From Brachyspira intermedia PWS/A (GTDB lineage Bacteria; Spirochaetota; Brachyspiria; Brachyspirales; Brachyspiraceae), in assembly GCF_000223215.1 (NCBI RefSeq), contig NC_017243.1, forward strand, positions 1,054,001 through 1,118,000: a stretch of DNA of 64,000 nucleotides, read 5' to 3'. Below the pieces are notes generated by a model. It saw only the letters and a program-made list of their open reading frames with translations. It made no database searches and was not told where the DNA came from. Below, piece after piece: positions 17,514 to 26,371 of the stretch. Positions within the stretch are counted from its first letter, which is position 1; each line of letters starts with the position of its first letter. Made by a program: the position numbers and the translations under genes.

Positions 17514-17580
17514 AGTGATAAATTCTCATAAAAATAGCTTGCAACTTCCTTCGTCAGTTATTAGCTGATCGTTTATCACT
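17514..17580. other. Intergenic stem-loop sharing a motif with the 3.3-kb element
   Basis: AGTGATAAA (17514-17522) pairs with TTTATCACT (17572-17580), with a small inner hairpin TCAG...CTGA at 17554-17568. The string ACTTCCTTCG inside is the reverse complement of the CGAAGGAAGT found near 3261-3270. Confidence 0.4.
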
Positions 17581-17586
17581 TTAAAA

Positions 17587-17615
17587 AAAGCCCGATTATT
17601 TAATAATCAGGCTTT
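17587..17615 (-). terminator. Rho-independent terminator of moxR
   Basis: AAAGCC plus GATTATT pairs with AATAATC plus GGCTTT. On the minus strand the stem is followed by seven T, 28 bases after the moxR stop codon. Confidence 0.8.
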
Positions 17616-17642
17616 ATAATCAATCATATTTTTCATTAACTA

Positions 17643-18686
17643 TTAAGGTACATTTATATTTGCTAGTAAACTTTCTATTATCATATCACTATTTATGTTT
17701 TCGGCTTGTGCTTCATAGCTTACGCTTATTCTGTGCCTTAATACCTCATAAGCAACAGCTCTTATATCTTCAGGCATTACGAATCCTCGGCCCTGCATCA
17801 TAGCATTTGCTTTTGCTGCTTTAGTTAAATATATTCCTGCTCTTGGAGAAGCTCCGTATTCTATGTATTCGCTTTGAAGTTTATAATCTTTTGGATTTCT
17901 TGTGGCATCTATAATGTTTACTATATAATCAATCAATCTTTCTTCTATATGTATTTGATTAGCCAATTTTCTTAATTTTTCTATTGTTTCTATTGTGGTT
18001 ATAGGTTTTAAAGAAGCTGGTTTTGAAGATGACATATTTTTTATTATAGTTTTTTCTTCGCTTTTAGTAGGGTATTTTACTATAACTTTAAGCATAAATC
18101 TGTCAACCTGAGCTTCTGGAAGAGGGTAGGTTCCTTCCTGTTCTATAGGGTTTTGAGTTGCTAATACTAAAAATACATCAGGAAGTCTATATGTTTTATC
18201 TCCTATAGTAACCTGATGTTCTCCCATAGCCTCCAAAAGTGCTGACTGTACTTTAGCAGGCGAACGGTTTATCTCATCGGCTAATATTATATTAGAAAAT
18301 ATAGGTCCTTGTTTAGGAAGAAATACTGAATTTTTTATATCGTAAATTTCAGTACCAACTATATCTGCAGGAAGCAAATCCGGTGTAAACTGTATTCTTT
18401 TGTAGCTTGCATCTATTGTACTTGCCAATGATTTTACAGTTAATGTTTTTGCAAGTCCAGGTACTCCTTCTAACAATACATGCCCATCACATATAATTCC
18501 TAATAGTAGCTTATCGAGCATGTTTTCCTGTCCGATAATTACTTTTTTTATTTCATTTTTTATAGCATTTACAACATCAAGAGCCATTTTTGAAGCCTCT
18601 GATATAGCTTGTAAATCCTTACTGGCATTAGCTATTTCACTGCTGATTTCATTTGTATTTTCGCTGTTATTGATATTATCTGTCAT
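17643..18686 (-). CDS. MoxR family AAA+ ATPase
   Basis: A 347-residue ATPase. The P-loop region reads LLEGVPGLAKT (about residue 75). The Walker B region ILADEINRSPAKVQSALLEAMGE contains the MoxR-typical insert, and a sensor region ATQNPIEQEGTYPLPEAQVDRF follows. MoxR proteins act as chaperone-like ATPases, usually with a DUF58 protein and VWA proteins in bat-type operons. Here only a BatD-like gene lies upstream (36-base gap), and two terminators follow, so the usual partners are missing locally. Confidence 0.92.
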   Translation of the reverse strand: MTDNINNSENTNEISSEIANASKDLQAISEASKMALDVVNAIKNEIKKVIIGQENMLDKLLLGIICDGHVLLEGVPGLAKTLTVKSLASTIDASYKRIQFTPDLLPADIVGTEIYDIKNSVFLPKQGPIFSNIILADEINRSPAKVQSALLEAMGEHQVTIGDKTYRLPDVFLVLATQNPIEQEGTYPLPEAQVDRFMLKVIVKYPTKSEEKTIIKNMSSSKPASLKPITTIETIEKLRKLANQIHIEERLIDYIVNIIDATRNPKDYKLQSEYIEYGASPRAGIYLTKAAKANAMMQGRGFVMPEDIRAVAYEVLRHRISVSYEAQAENINSDMIIESLLANINVP

Positions 18687-18721
18687 ATGTTATTCCTCAT
18701 AGTTCTTTATATATATTAAAA

Positions 18722-19255
18722 TTATGATGTTTGTTTATTTGCAAAGTTCTTTTTATTTAATTTATGTTGATCTTTTATGAACTTATAAATTAAAAGTGCT
18801 ATAAGTATTATTACAATCCACTGTCCTATCATTATTAATAAGAACCATGAACTAAATACTCTTATATTATGTTCATTTATCATCTGTTCTTTAGGTACTA
18901 AACTATTTCCCCTTTCTACATTATAATATCTTGCTTCTAACTCAGGTATTTTTAATTTACCGTTTCTTAGAGGCTTCATAGTATATATTATTTTATAATT
19001 CATAGTTGGAATTTCATTATCTTTATGTATAGTTTCTATTTCTACTCTTTCATTAAGCACTTCAAAATCGCTTATGGCATTCGTGTTTATACCTTCAGGT
19101 TTGAATTTATCTGCATCTCCTGTATATGTTAGGGTATACTCTAAATTCTGCCATAGATATAAACTCTTTTTACTTACTTTTTCCTCTACTATCACTATGG
19201 GGTATAGTGCATTTACTGTTATCATTATTATTAAAAAAATATAGTATTTAATCAT
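18722..19255 (-). CDS. Short BatD-like membrane protein
   Basis: A 177-residue protein with an N-terminal signal or anchor (residues 1-18), one beta-rich periplasmic domain (about 20-130) and a C-terminal membrane helix (about 138-160) followed by a basic tail. The TLTYTGDADKF and YTMKPLRNGKLKIPELEARY segments match the BatD oxygen-tolerance pattern. BatD proteins usually exceed 400 residues with several such domains, so this is a minimal form. It precedes moxR in the same direction and is probably cotranscribed. Confidence 0.6.
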   Translation of the reverse strand: MIKYYIFLIIMITVNALYPIVIVEEKVSKKSLYLWQNLEYTLTYTGDADKFKPEGINTNAISDFEVLNERVEIETIHKDNEIPTMNYKIIYTMKPLRNGKLKIPELEARYYNVERGNSLVPKEQMINEHNIRVFSSWFLLIMIGQWIVIILIALLIYKFIKDQHKLNKKNFANKQTS

Positions 19256-19512
19256 TGAAGTAGATTATATAAAAACATAAAAAAAGTCAATATATAAAAT
19301 TATTAATAGATTAGTATTCTGAATATATTTTATAAAAGCAGTTATTTTGTAAAAAGTAAAAACATTTTATCATTTATAGACTTATTGATTTTTATCTTAT
19401 TATTTTCAATAGTCTATTAATCAAAAGAAAATCCTAAAAACTTTCAAACTTACATTATACTAAAAAATAATAGTATAGTTTTTATAACTGTATTAGTTAA
19501 TTCAATTATCTA

Positions 19513-20259
19513 TTATCTAAGGAATTGGCTGAAATCAAATGTATATGATATAGAAGCACCTATTCCAAAATAGAATCCTGAGGCTAATTGCTCTAAATAC
19601 GGAGTAAAGTTTAGAGATAGGCTAGCATCACTGTTTAATACTAAATAAAGACCTACTCCTAAGTGATTAAGATATAATACTGCACTATTATAAAAGTCAT
19701 AAGCGAAATGATATTCTAAATATATACCAGCTAAAGAGAAGCCGAATAATGCTCCAGGATAAACTCCGAAAGCTGTTTTTAATCTTATAGATTCAACAAC
19801 TCCTCTCGGGTCATCAAAATACATAGGAAGTTCAAAATTGAAGAAAGCTGTAAAAAAGTCTCCCAAACCTATTAAATAATGAAGTTGAGGGTTAAGTCCA
19901 AATTTCTGTTTATCTGATCCGGGAAATAATACTTCAACGGCTCCTATGAATCCATTAAAAAATTGGAATCTAGGCATTATAGAAAATTGAGGCTGTCCTG
20001 CTACACCTACGCCTATTTCAGGTACATAAGTTATAGGAACTACTCTTGCAAATATATCAAAATTTCTTAATATTCCGAAATTTATCATTAAAGGACTTGA
20101 TAAAGTATATTTTGATGTACCTATTCTATCATTATTAAGATAAAGAGTTCCCCCAAGACGTAATGCTCCAGTCATACCTGTATACATTTTGTATGGGAAA
20201 GAGTAAGCTAATGCAGATAGTATTAACATTAAAATAGATGTAAATAAAAACTTTTTCAT
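19513..20259 (-). CDS. Hypothetical outer-membrane beta-barrel candidate
   Basis: A 248-residue exported protein with a signal peptide (residues 1-20, ending ALAYS). The mature part is Gly- and aromatic-rich with alternating hydrophobic segments and ends SYTFDFSQFLR, as barrels often do. I do not recognise the family. It is monocistronic on the minus strand; the 257-base gap on its 3' side (19256-19512) is A/T-rich and shows nothing clear. Confidence 0.55.
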   Translation of the reverse strand: MKKFLFTSILMLILSALAYSFPYKMYTGMTGALRLGGTLYLNNDRIGTSKYTLSSPLMINFGILRNFDIFARVVPITYVPEIGVGVAGQPQFSIMPRFQFFNGFIGAVEVLFPGSDKQKFGLNPQLHYLIGLGDFFTAFFNFELPMYFDDPRGVVESIRLKTAFGVYPGALFGFSLAGIYLEYHFAYDFYNSAVLYLNHLGVGLYLVLNSDASLSLNFTPYLEQLASGFYFGIGASISYTFDFSQFLR

Positions 20260-20407
20260 AAATTTAATCTTCTTAATTTATATTTTTTCTATAATAATAC
20301 ACTTTATACTATACTAATATAATATATTATGTAAAAAATATCAATAAATAAATATGATAAGTACTGAAATAAAATTTAGTATTTGCGAAAAAATATTAGT
20401 CCAAAAT

Positions 20408-20435
20408 TTGACTTATAAATGATATATGATATAAT
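20408..20435 (+). promoter_or_regulatory. Predicted promoter of the MATE transporter leader
   Basis: TTGACT (20408-20413) and TATAAT (20430-20435) with a 16-base spacer, about 125 bases before the MATE start codon, leaving a long untranslated leader. Confidence 0.65.
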
Positions 20436-20529
20436 GTATGCCAAGTTCATCGGAGGACTTATTGGAGAGAAAAAATACCAAAGGTTGGATAAGATGTCTA
20501 ATTATTAGATTTCTTATTCAGCCTTTTTT
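20436..20529 (+). promoter_or_regulatory. Terminator-bearing leader, candidate riboswitch or attenuator
   Basis: Between the promoter and the MATE gene, CCAAGT (20441-20446) can pair with ACTTATTGG (20457-20465) around a purine-rich loop, and GTAT (20436-20439) with ATAC (20475-20478). A strong intrinsic terminator follows: AAAGGTTGGATAAGAT pairs with the segment ending TTATTCAGCCTTT, capped by TCTAA-TTA-TTAGA and followed by a T run (20480-20529). CCAA (20478-20481) can alternatively pair with TTGG inside the terminator arm, a plausible antiterminator. MATE genes are known targets of guanidine riboswitches, including the guanidine-IV (mepA) class. I cannot confirm the class by sequence alone. 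Confidence 0.5.
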
Positions 20530-20559
20530 GTTTTTAAACTTTAATATTGGAGTTTATTT

Positions 20560-21878
20560 ATGGATATGCTAAAAACAGATGTAAAAAAATATTTTTTAAA
20601 TATTTATCTGCTAGTTTTGGAAGTGCATTGATAGCGGCAATTTATTCTATAGTTGATGTTGCTATGGTTGGACAATATGAGGGTGATAATGGGGCTGCTG
20701 CTTTGGCTGTATTTGCTCCTATATGGAATGTAATATATGGTATAGGGCTTCTTTTTGGTATAGGAGGTTCTGTACTTTTCAGTAAGGCGAAAGGCTCAGG
20801 AGAATATGATAAACAAAATAATTTCTTTACCGCCTCATTTATAGCTTTATCTGCAGTCATATTCATAGTTTGGATATTATCATTAATATTTGAAGATAAT
20901 ATACTTTATTTTTTCGGTGCTGATGAAGTACTGCTCAATTTAGCTAAAAGATATTTTCTTCCTATAAAAATTATTCTTCCTTTATTTGCTTTCAGTCAAT
21001 TTTTTGCAGCATTTCTTAGAAACGATAATGCACCTATGAAAGCCACTTTAGGAGTTATGGCAGGAGGTATTTTCAATGTATTCGGCGATTATTTTTTTGT
21101 GTTTATATGCGATATGGGTATATTTGGTGCTGGACTTGCAACAGCTATAGGTCAAATTATTACTGCTTCTATATTGATATCGCATTTATTTACTAAAAAA
21201 AATACTTTGAAATTTCAAAAGGTTAATAAATTATTTTCATTATCAAAAAATATTGCTTCTATTGGTTTTTCTACATTCTTTATAGATATAGCGATGGGAA
21301 TACTAGCTTTAATGTTTAATAGGCAGATAATGAAATATTTCGGAACATCAGCATTGGCAGTTTATTCTGTAATAATAAATATTAATATATTAGTTCAGTC
21401 ATCGGCCTATACAATAGGGCAGGCAGCTCAGCCTATAATATCAACTAATCTAGGTGCTGGCAAAATGGATAGAATAAAATCAGCAGTAAAATGTAGTATA
21501 TTTTCAGCTTTGGTTCTTAGTATAGTATATACTTTATTCACATACTTTAATACAGATTTTTTAATGAAAGCATTTATGAAGCCTTCAGAAGAAGCTTTGT
21601 CCATATCAAAAAATATTATGAGAACCTATTTTATATCATTTTTAATATTGCCTTTCAATGTATATGCAACTTATTATTTTCAGGCAATAATGAAGCCTTC
21701 ATCTTCTTTTATAATTGCTGTATTAAGAGGACTTATAATAAGCGGTATTTTAATATTTATAATGCCTTTAATATTTGTTAAAGATAGCATTTGGTATGTT
21801 ATGCCTATTACAGAAGTTATAACTTTTATCATTGCTATGGTATTTTTTATTAAATACAGAACTATATATTCAAAATAG
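20560..21878 (+). CDS. MATE family multidrug/organic cation exporter, frameshifted near the N-terminus
   Basis: About 440 residues with twelve predicted membrane helices. The ASFGSALIAAIYSIVDVAMVGQY opening and a second-half repeat around QAAQPIISTNLGAG are typical of MATE Na+ or H+ antiporters. A GGAG site seven bases upstream points to the ATG at 20560, giving MDMLKTDVKK. That frame leaves the main frame at the seven-A run 20583-20589, and one more A would join it to FFKYLSAS. The continuous open frame instead begins at a TTG (20547) that overlaps the ribosome-binding site, an unlikely start. A terminator-bearing leader precedes it, and an SDR gene follows after 61 bases. Confidence 0.85.
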
Positions 21879-21939
21879 TTATTTTAATTATAAAAATATT
21901 TATTAAATTTAATGTAATCATAAAATATAAAGGAGATAT

Positions 21940-22749
21940 ATGGTTATGAAACTTTTAGATAAAAAAATAGCATTAGTAACATCATCTACAAGGGGGATAG
22001 GCTTAGCATGCTCAAAGAAGCTTGCAGAAAATGGTGCGAAAGTTTATTTAGCTGTGAGAAGACTTGATGCAGGAAAAGAAGTAGCAAATGAGATAATAAA
22101 AAACGGAGGCGATGCTGATGTTGTATATTTTGATGCAACTAAAGAAGAAACATTTACTTCTATGATCGAAGATGTTATAAAAAAAGAAAATAGAATAGAC
22201 ATACTTGTAAATAATTTCGGTACCACTGATACTAGTAAAGATTTTGATTTAGTTAATGGGGACACTGAAGCCTTTTTTAAAATAGTTAATGAAAATTTAA
22301 AGAGTGTTTATCTTCCCTCAAAGGCTGCTGTTAAACAAATGATTAAAACAGGAGGCGGAAGCATAATAAATATATCATCTGTAGGCGGAATTTTTCCTGA
22401 TATGTCAAGACTAGCTTATGGCATATCAAAATCAGCAATAAATTTCCTTACAAAAAATATAGCAGTTCAGTATGCTAGAAATAATATAAGATGTAATGCT
22501 GTGTTACCTGGATTTGTAGCAACAGATGGGGCAATGGAGAGTATGTCAGAAGAATTTTTAAAATCATTTTTGAAGAATGTACCGTTAAATAGACCGGCAG
22601 ATGTTGAAGATATAGCTAATGCAGTATTATTCTTTGCAAGCGATAATTCTTCATTTATAACAGGTGAAACTATGCCTGTGGCTGGAGGTTTTGGACTTCC
22701 TTCACCTATGTACAGTCAGTATATGGATATGGGCGGAAAAAAAGGTTAA
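21940..22749 (+). CDS. Short-chain dehydrogenase resembling 7-alpha-hydroxysteroid dehydrogenase
   Basis: A 269-residue SDR enzyme. The cofactor motif is TSSTRGIG (about residue 14), followed by VNNFG, the catalytic Ser in INISS and the Y-x-x-x-K in YGISK. Many segments match, from memory, the clostridial 7-alpha-HSDH: VTSSTRGIG, KSVYLPSKAA, GGGSIINIS, KSAINFLTKNIAVQYARNNIRCNAVLPG and an AGGF ending. That enzyme oxidises the 7-alpha-hydroxyl of bile acids, sensible for a gut spirochaete. A generic 3-oxoacyl-ACP reductase function is the main alternative. Two in-frame starts exist (21940 and 21946); AGGAG lies four and ten bases upstream respectively. It may be cotranscribed with the MATE exporter. 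Confidence 0.8.
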   Translation: MVMKLLDKKIALVTSSTRGIGLACSKKLAENGAKVYLAVRRLDAGKEVANEIIKNGGDADVVYFDATKEETFTSMIEDVIKKENRIDILVNNFGTTDTSKDFDLVNGDTEAFFKIVNENLKSVYLPSKAAVKQMIKTGGGSIINISSVGGIFPDMSRLAYGISKSAINFLTKNIAVQYARNNIRCNAVLPGFVATDGAMESMSEEFLKSFLKNVPLNRPADVEDIANAVLFFASDNSSFITGETMPVAGGFGLPSPMYSQYMDMGGKKG

Positions 22750-22785
22750 TTAATTTTCAATAATTATTTCTTATTTTAAAATTTA

Positions 22786-22816
22786 AAAGGCATGCTTTTG
22801 GGCATGTCTTTTTTAT
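22786..22816 (+). terminator. Rho-independent terminator after the SDR gene
   Basis: AAAGGCATGC (22786-22795) pairs with GCATGTCTTT (22802-22811), followed by further T. Confidence 0.8.
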
Positions 22817-22954
22817 TTACATTTCTTATAATTATTGTGCTTTTGAAATGGTATTTGCTTTCTTTTAATTGTGATTTGATAATAGTAAGTTAATAGAAAT
22901 TCAAACAAAAATGTAGTAAATACTCTATGTAATATAAAAATAGTAAATAATTAC

Positions 22955-22978
22955 AGTGTTTTAAATATAAAAAACACT
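22955..22978. other. Small hairpin upstream of the septum-initiator-like gene
   Basis: AGTGTTTT (22955-22962) pairs with AAAACACT (22971-22978). It lies about 100 bases before the gene starting at 23080. It could be an operator or leader hairpin. The rest of 22817-23079 shows nothing clear. Confidence 0.35.
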
Positions 22979-23079
22979 ATATAAAAATATATATGGTTCT
23001 AATATTTATATGTAATAGTATTAACTTTAATGAATTACTTCCGATAATAAGTTGTATATTTAATAAGGTTAATAATTTT

Positions 23080-23570
23080 ATGTATTTCAATGTGAGAATC
23101 AGCTCTAAAATATTCTATGGTATCATATTAGTTGGAATAGCTTTTATGGTATATGTATTCGTATTCAGTCCTAAAGGATTTCTTACATTAGATGCTAAAA
23201 AAGTTATTATAGAAACTAAAAAAAGAAAGTTGAAGAATTAAATAGAAGAAAAATTCAGATTTCAAATAATATAGAAAGGTTAAAGACTGATAAAGAATAT
23301 ATATTATCTTATGCTAAAACATTCGGTTATTTAGATGATACTAAAAACGAAAAGATTATAAAGATTATCAAAAATGAAGATGAAACAAAAAATAATGAAG
23401 AGGTGTTAGCATCTTCAAATATAAAAGAAAATGATAATTATATTAATATCAGAGGTGCTTTAATATTGGCTTCAATGATAGCTATATGCTTTATAACATA
23501 TTTACTTCTTATAAATAAAAATTTACTTCCAAAATTGAAAAAGAAAAAAATAATTACTTCCAGAGGTTAA
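23080..23570 (+). CDS. Septum formation initiator (DivIC/FtsB)-like protein, frameshifted
   Basis: Read through one frameshift this encodes about 163 residues: a membrane helix (FYGIILVGIAFMVYVF), a charged coiled coil (KKVEELNRRKIQISNNIERLK), a DivIC-like segment (EYILSYAKTFGYLDDTKNE) and a second membrane helix near the C-terminus (ALILASMIAICFITYLLL). The first frame stops at 23241. Adding one A to the seven-A run 23218-23224 joins it to the second frame, which ends at 23570. The start MYFNVRIS at 23080 is preferred to an in-frame ATG at 22993 because the upstream residues look like translated intergenic DNA. The extra C-terminal helix is unusual for DivIC/FtsB. Confidence 0.55.
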
Positions 23571-23708
23571 ATTTATTATAATATAAAATCTAATATATAA
23601 ATATTTATGTATTTTACATCATAATTTTTTATTAAAATTAATTATAATACTAATTTACTATTAATTGATTTATAATTAGGTATTATAATTAATATTTTAT
23701 TTTATCTA

Positions 23709-24311
23709 TTAAAGAGGGTGATTCAAAGAAAATACAAATCCAGCATCTTGATTTACAGGTTCATAAAATGGCATAAATCTAAAGCTGAATCCATCATTTT
23801 TCTTATTGCCATAAACTCTTTGATAACTGTCATAAGCTACAGCAGCTCCGCAAAATAATCCGGCTGTTATTTCAAATAGCAAAGATGATATCCATAAACT
23901 TTTATATCTACTTCTTCCTGTAGTTGAAGCAACAACATTGGCATTTTCTATAGAGGATAATCCAAATGTTATATAAGTAGCATAAGTGTATGAGAAAAAT
24001 GCAGTTAAAATAAATGTTACTTCTGTATATCTAAAAGGATTGCTTTTATAAGTATCTTCTAATATAACAGGAGAACTTACAACTCCATTTTGATTTATAA
24101 TATTTGTACCTTCCATACTAAAGAATGAGCCTACACTATTAGTATCAATATTATATTCAGTTTTTAATTGTTCATTTGTTTCAGTTACAGTTTTTTTCAC
24201 TGCATTATTATTTTCATTAGTTCCGTATTCCTTAGCTATATCTGAAAAATAAAAGGCACCAAAAAATGTGTTTGATATGATAAATAGTATTAATATAATT
24301 TTTGTACTCAT
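23709..24311 (-). CDS. Hypothetical membrane protein, partner of the CsgG-domain gene
   Basis: A 200-residue protein with a signal sequence (1-20), a polar linker and at least two hydrophobic segments (FILTAFFSYTYATYITFG; SSLLFEITAGLFCGAAVAY). The tail GFSFRFMPFY resembles an outer-membrane strand. Its start codon overlaps the stop codon of the CsgG-domain gene upstream (24311), so the two are translationally coupled. I do not recognise the family. Confidence 0.55.
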   Translation of the reverse strand: MSTKIILILFIISNTFFGAFYFSDIAKEYGTNENNNAVKKTVTETNEQLKTEYNIDTNSVGSFFSMEGTNIINQNGVVSSPVILEDTYKSNPFRYTEVTFILTAFFSYTYATYITFGLSSIENANVVASTTGRSRYKSLWISSLLFEITAGLFCGAAVAYDSYQRVYGNKKNDGFSFRFMPFYEPVNQDAGFVFSLNHPL

Positions 24312-25780
24312 TATAGTATAAAAAACGCTCCAAATGTGAATTCTAATCCTGTGAGATTAACAGTTTTAATCTTTTCTGGTAAAGAAACCTCATGACCATC
24401 ACTGAAAACGCCTAAATTAATAGGATTAGTGTAAAATCTATATCCAACTCCTAAATTTAATCCTATAGTATCTGTAACATTATATTGTAAAGAAGCTATA
24501 GCTCCTATACCAAACATAATATCTCTTGAATCTATTTTAGATCCACTTTTTAAATAGCTGTAATTATCAGTATAGTAATTTCCTCCTATTACTTCTCCTA
24601 TAGTTGTAAAGGATATTCCCATACCTATATAAGGTGAAATTACAAATCTTAAAACTTCCTGATATAAATTTATATTAATATCAAAATTAAATCTAGTATC
24701 TACAGCATAACTTGATTTTAAAAAGTCGCCGAATAGTATACCTATACTTAAATTTGGTGAAAATAATACCCCATTATACCCCATTTTTAAATGCAGTCCC
24801 AAAGCATATTCGTTTTTATTTAATGATATTTTTATTTTTCCGGCATTTGGGTTATAACTGCTTTGATATATTTTTTCTGTAGCCTGTATATTATAAGAAG
24901 CATAATTTAAAAATATACCTAATCCAAAATCTCCTATAACTGTTTCTCTTGCAATATCACCTGGTAATATGTTATTTCCTCTTGAGATTTTTGCTATTAA
25001 ATATTCATTATTAAGTTCTTTTACTCTTAAAGTACCTTTATAATTATATCCCCCACTTATTACGTTTCCAGAAGGAAGTATAATGTCTTCTTTCTTTGAA
25101 TAAACTTTAAATCTAGTTTTTGAACTAACCCCATGATTTTTACCAGCAAGTAATATAACATTTCCGCCATCCACATCAGCTATAGTTAATGTTATTTTAA
25201 ATATGCTTTTCATTTTATTTTCTACTTTGTATGCTAAATTATTACAGGCATTATCTATAAGGTTTTCTCTTAAAGAATAAGAAGGATAGGTACTAGTGCT
25301 GTAATAAGCAGAACCTTGTAATTTTGAAGAGTAAAGTATTTTAGTAGTTTCCACATCAACTATTTGAAGTACCATATCAACTGTAGAATATAAACTGAAA
25401 CTGCCGTCATCATTATGTTCTACTGCAACATTAGCAGATACTATTTTACCTGTTACTGCTTTTGAATATCCATATATTTTACCAACTTCAATTACTTGTT
25501 TTTCTGTAATACCAGTTAATTGAAGTTCCATTTCTTTTAAATATTTATCTAAATTTTTCCTATCTACTATATTAAATCTATTCATTCTTGTTAATGAATT
25601 TTCTATTAATGCTGTCATTTTAGTACCTACATCTTCACCATATCCAGATGAAGTACCTTGTATTTCGAATACAGCTATATTTTCCTTTTCGTATGTTTCA
25701 CCTATTTCTTTTTTTATTTGCTGAGATAGCAATATAGATGGAAATATCAATATTAAAAATACAATTTTTCTTATAAACAT
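24311..25780 (-). CDS. CsgG-domain protein with C-terminal beta-barrel-like region
   Basis: A 489-residue exported protein with a signal peptide (1-20). Residues about 30-200 match the CsgG/HfaB/LpoB-type fold: IAVFEIQGTS, an ALIENSL helix, RFNIVDRKNLDKYLKEMELQLTG and a GYSKAVTGKIVSANV strand. The segment from about 205 to 290 is a small beta domain. The last 200 residues alternate Gly and aromatic residues like an outer-membrane barrel and end FTFGAFFIL. No curli subunit genes are nearby. It may be an outer-membrane assembly or secretion factor; the substrate is unknown. Confidence 0.7.
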   Translation of the reverse strand: MFIRKIVFLILIFPSILLSQQIKKEIGETYEKENIAVFEIQGTSSGYGEDVGTKMTALIENSLTRMNRFNIVDRKNLDKYLKEMELQLTGITEKQVIEVGKIYGYSKAVTGKIVSANVAVEHNDDGSFSLYSTVDMVLQIVDVETTKILYSSKLQGSAYYSTSTYPSYSLRENLIDNACNNLAYKVENKMKSIFKITLTIADVDGGNVILLAGKNHGVSSKTRFKVYSKKEDIILPSGNVISGGYNYKGTLRVKELNNEYLIAKISRGNNILPGDIARETVIGDFGLGIFLNYASYNIQATEKIYQSSYNPNAGKIKISLNKNEYALGLHLKMGYNGVLFSPNLSIGILFGDFLKSSYAVDTRFNFDININLYQEVLRFVISPYIGMGISFTTIGEVIGGNYYTDNYSYLKSGSKIDSRDIMFGIGAIASLQYNVTDTIGLNLGVGYRFYTNPINLGVFSDGHEVSLPEKIKTVNLTGLEFTFGAFFIL

Positions 25781-25931
25781 TCTTATATATAGTTTTATTT
25801 CAATTTTAATTATCCTAGTATATGTTATATTCTTAGAATAAAAAAGTCAAATTTATATTGTTTTATTATTGTTGATAAATTATTAAAAAGAATATATATT
25901 ATATCATATTAATAAAAAGGAGTATAAAATT

Positions 25932-26366
25932 ATGAGTGAAAATAGTATAAAATACAGTTCAGCAGGTAATTTAGTATCTTTAACTATGAACAAATCATAT
26001 AATATAACTAGTTTTAATATAGATGAGAGCCTTTTAGCAAAGGATCAGAAAGAATTATTGGAGGAAATGATAAGCTCAAGTATCAATGAAGCTGTTTCAA
26101 AAGTAAATGAATTAAGAAAAAAATTAGAAGAAGAAGATTCTGACAATGAAAGAGAACAAGCTAAACCGCAGCCTAATTTATTTAATATGAATTTCAAAGA
26201 TATGAATCAAATGTTTAATGATATAAGTAAAATGACTTCTGTAGAGTATAAAGATGGCAAAATAAATATTTCTTTGGATTCCATAACTCCAGATATGATA
26301 TCAAAGATGAATGATATGATGAATAATATGAATAATAAAAATGATGATGATAATAAAAAGGAATAA
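25932..26366 (+). CDS. YbaB/EbfC family nucleoid-associated protein
   Basis: A 144-residue protein placed directly before recR, the classic ybaB-recR pair. Residues about 15-75 follow the YbaB pattern: VSLTMNKSYNITSFNIDESLL (VKVTINGxxxxxxVxIDPSLL in the family), then the DQKELLEEMISSSINEAVSKV helix. The usual N-terminal Met/Gln-rich helix is much reduced. Instead there is a C-terminal extension rich in Met, Asn and acidic residues. The spirochaete relative EbfC of Borrelia binds DNA. AAAAGGAG precedes the ATG. Confidence 0.75.
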   Translation: MSENSIKYSSAGNLVSLTMNKSYNITSFNIDESLLAKDQKELLEEMISSSINEAVSKVNELRKKLEEEDSDNEREQAKPQPNLFNMNFKDMNQMFNDISKMTSVEYKDGKINISLDSITPDMISKMNDMMNNMNNKNDDDNKKE

Positions 26367-26371
26367 TCATT

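Noticed and set aside
22993-23079. Upstream start for the septum-initiator-like gene
   Set aside because: The 29 extra residues are not compatible with the short N-terminus typical of the family and lie on A/T-rich intergenic DNA; the ATG at 23080 is better.
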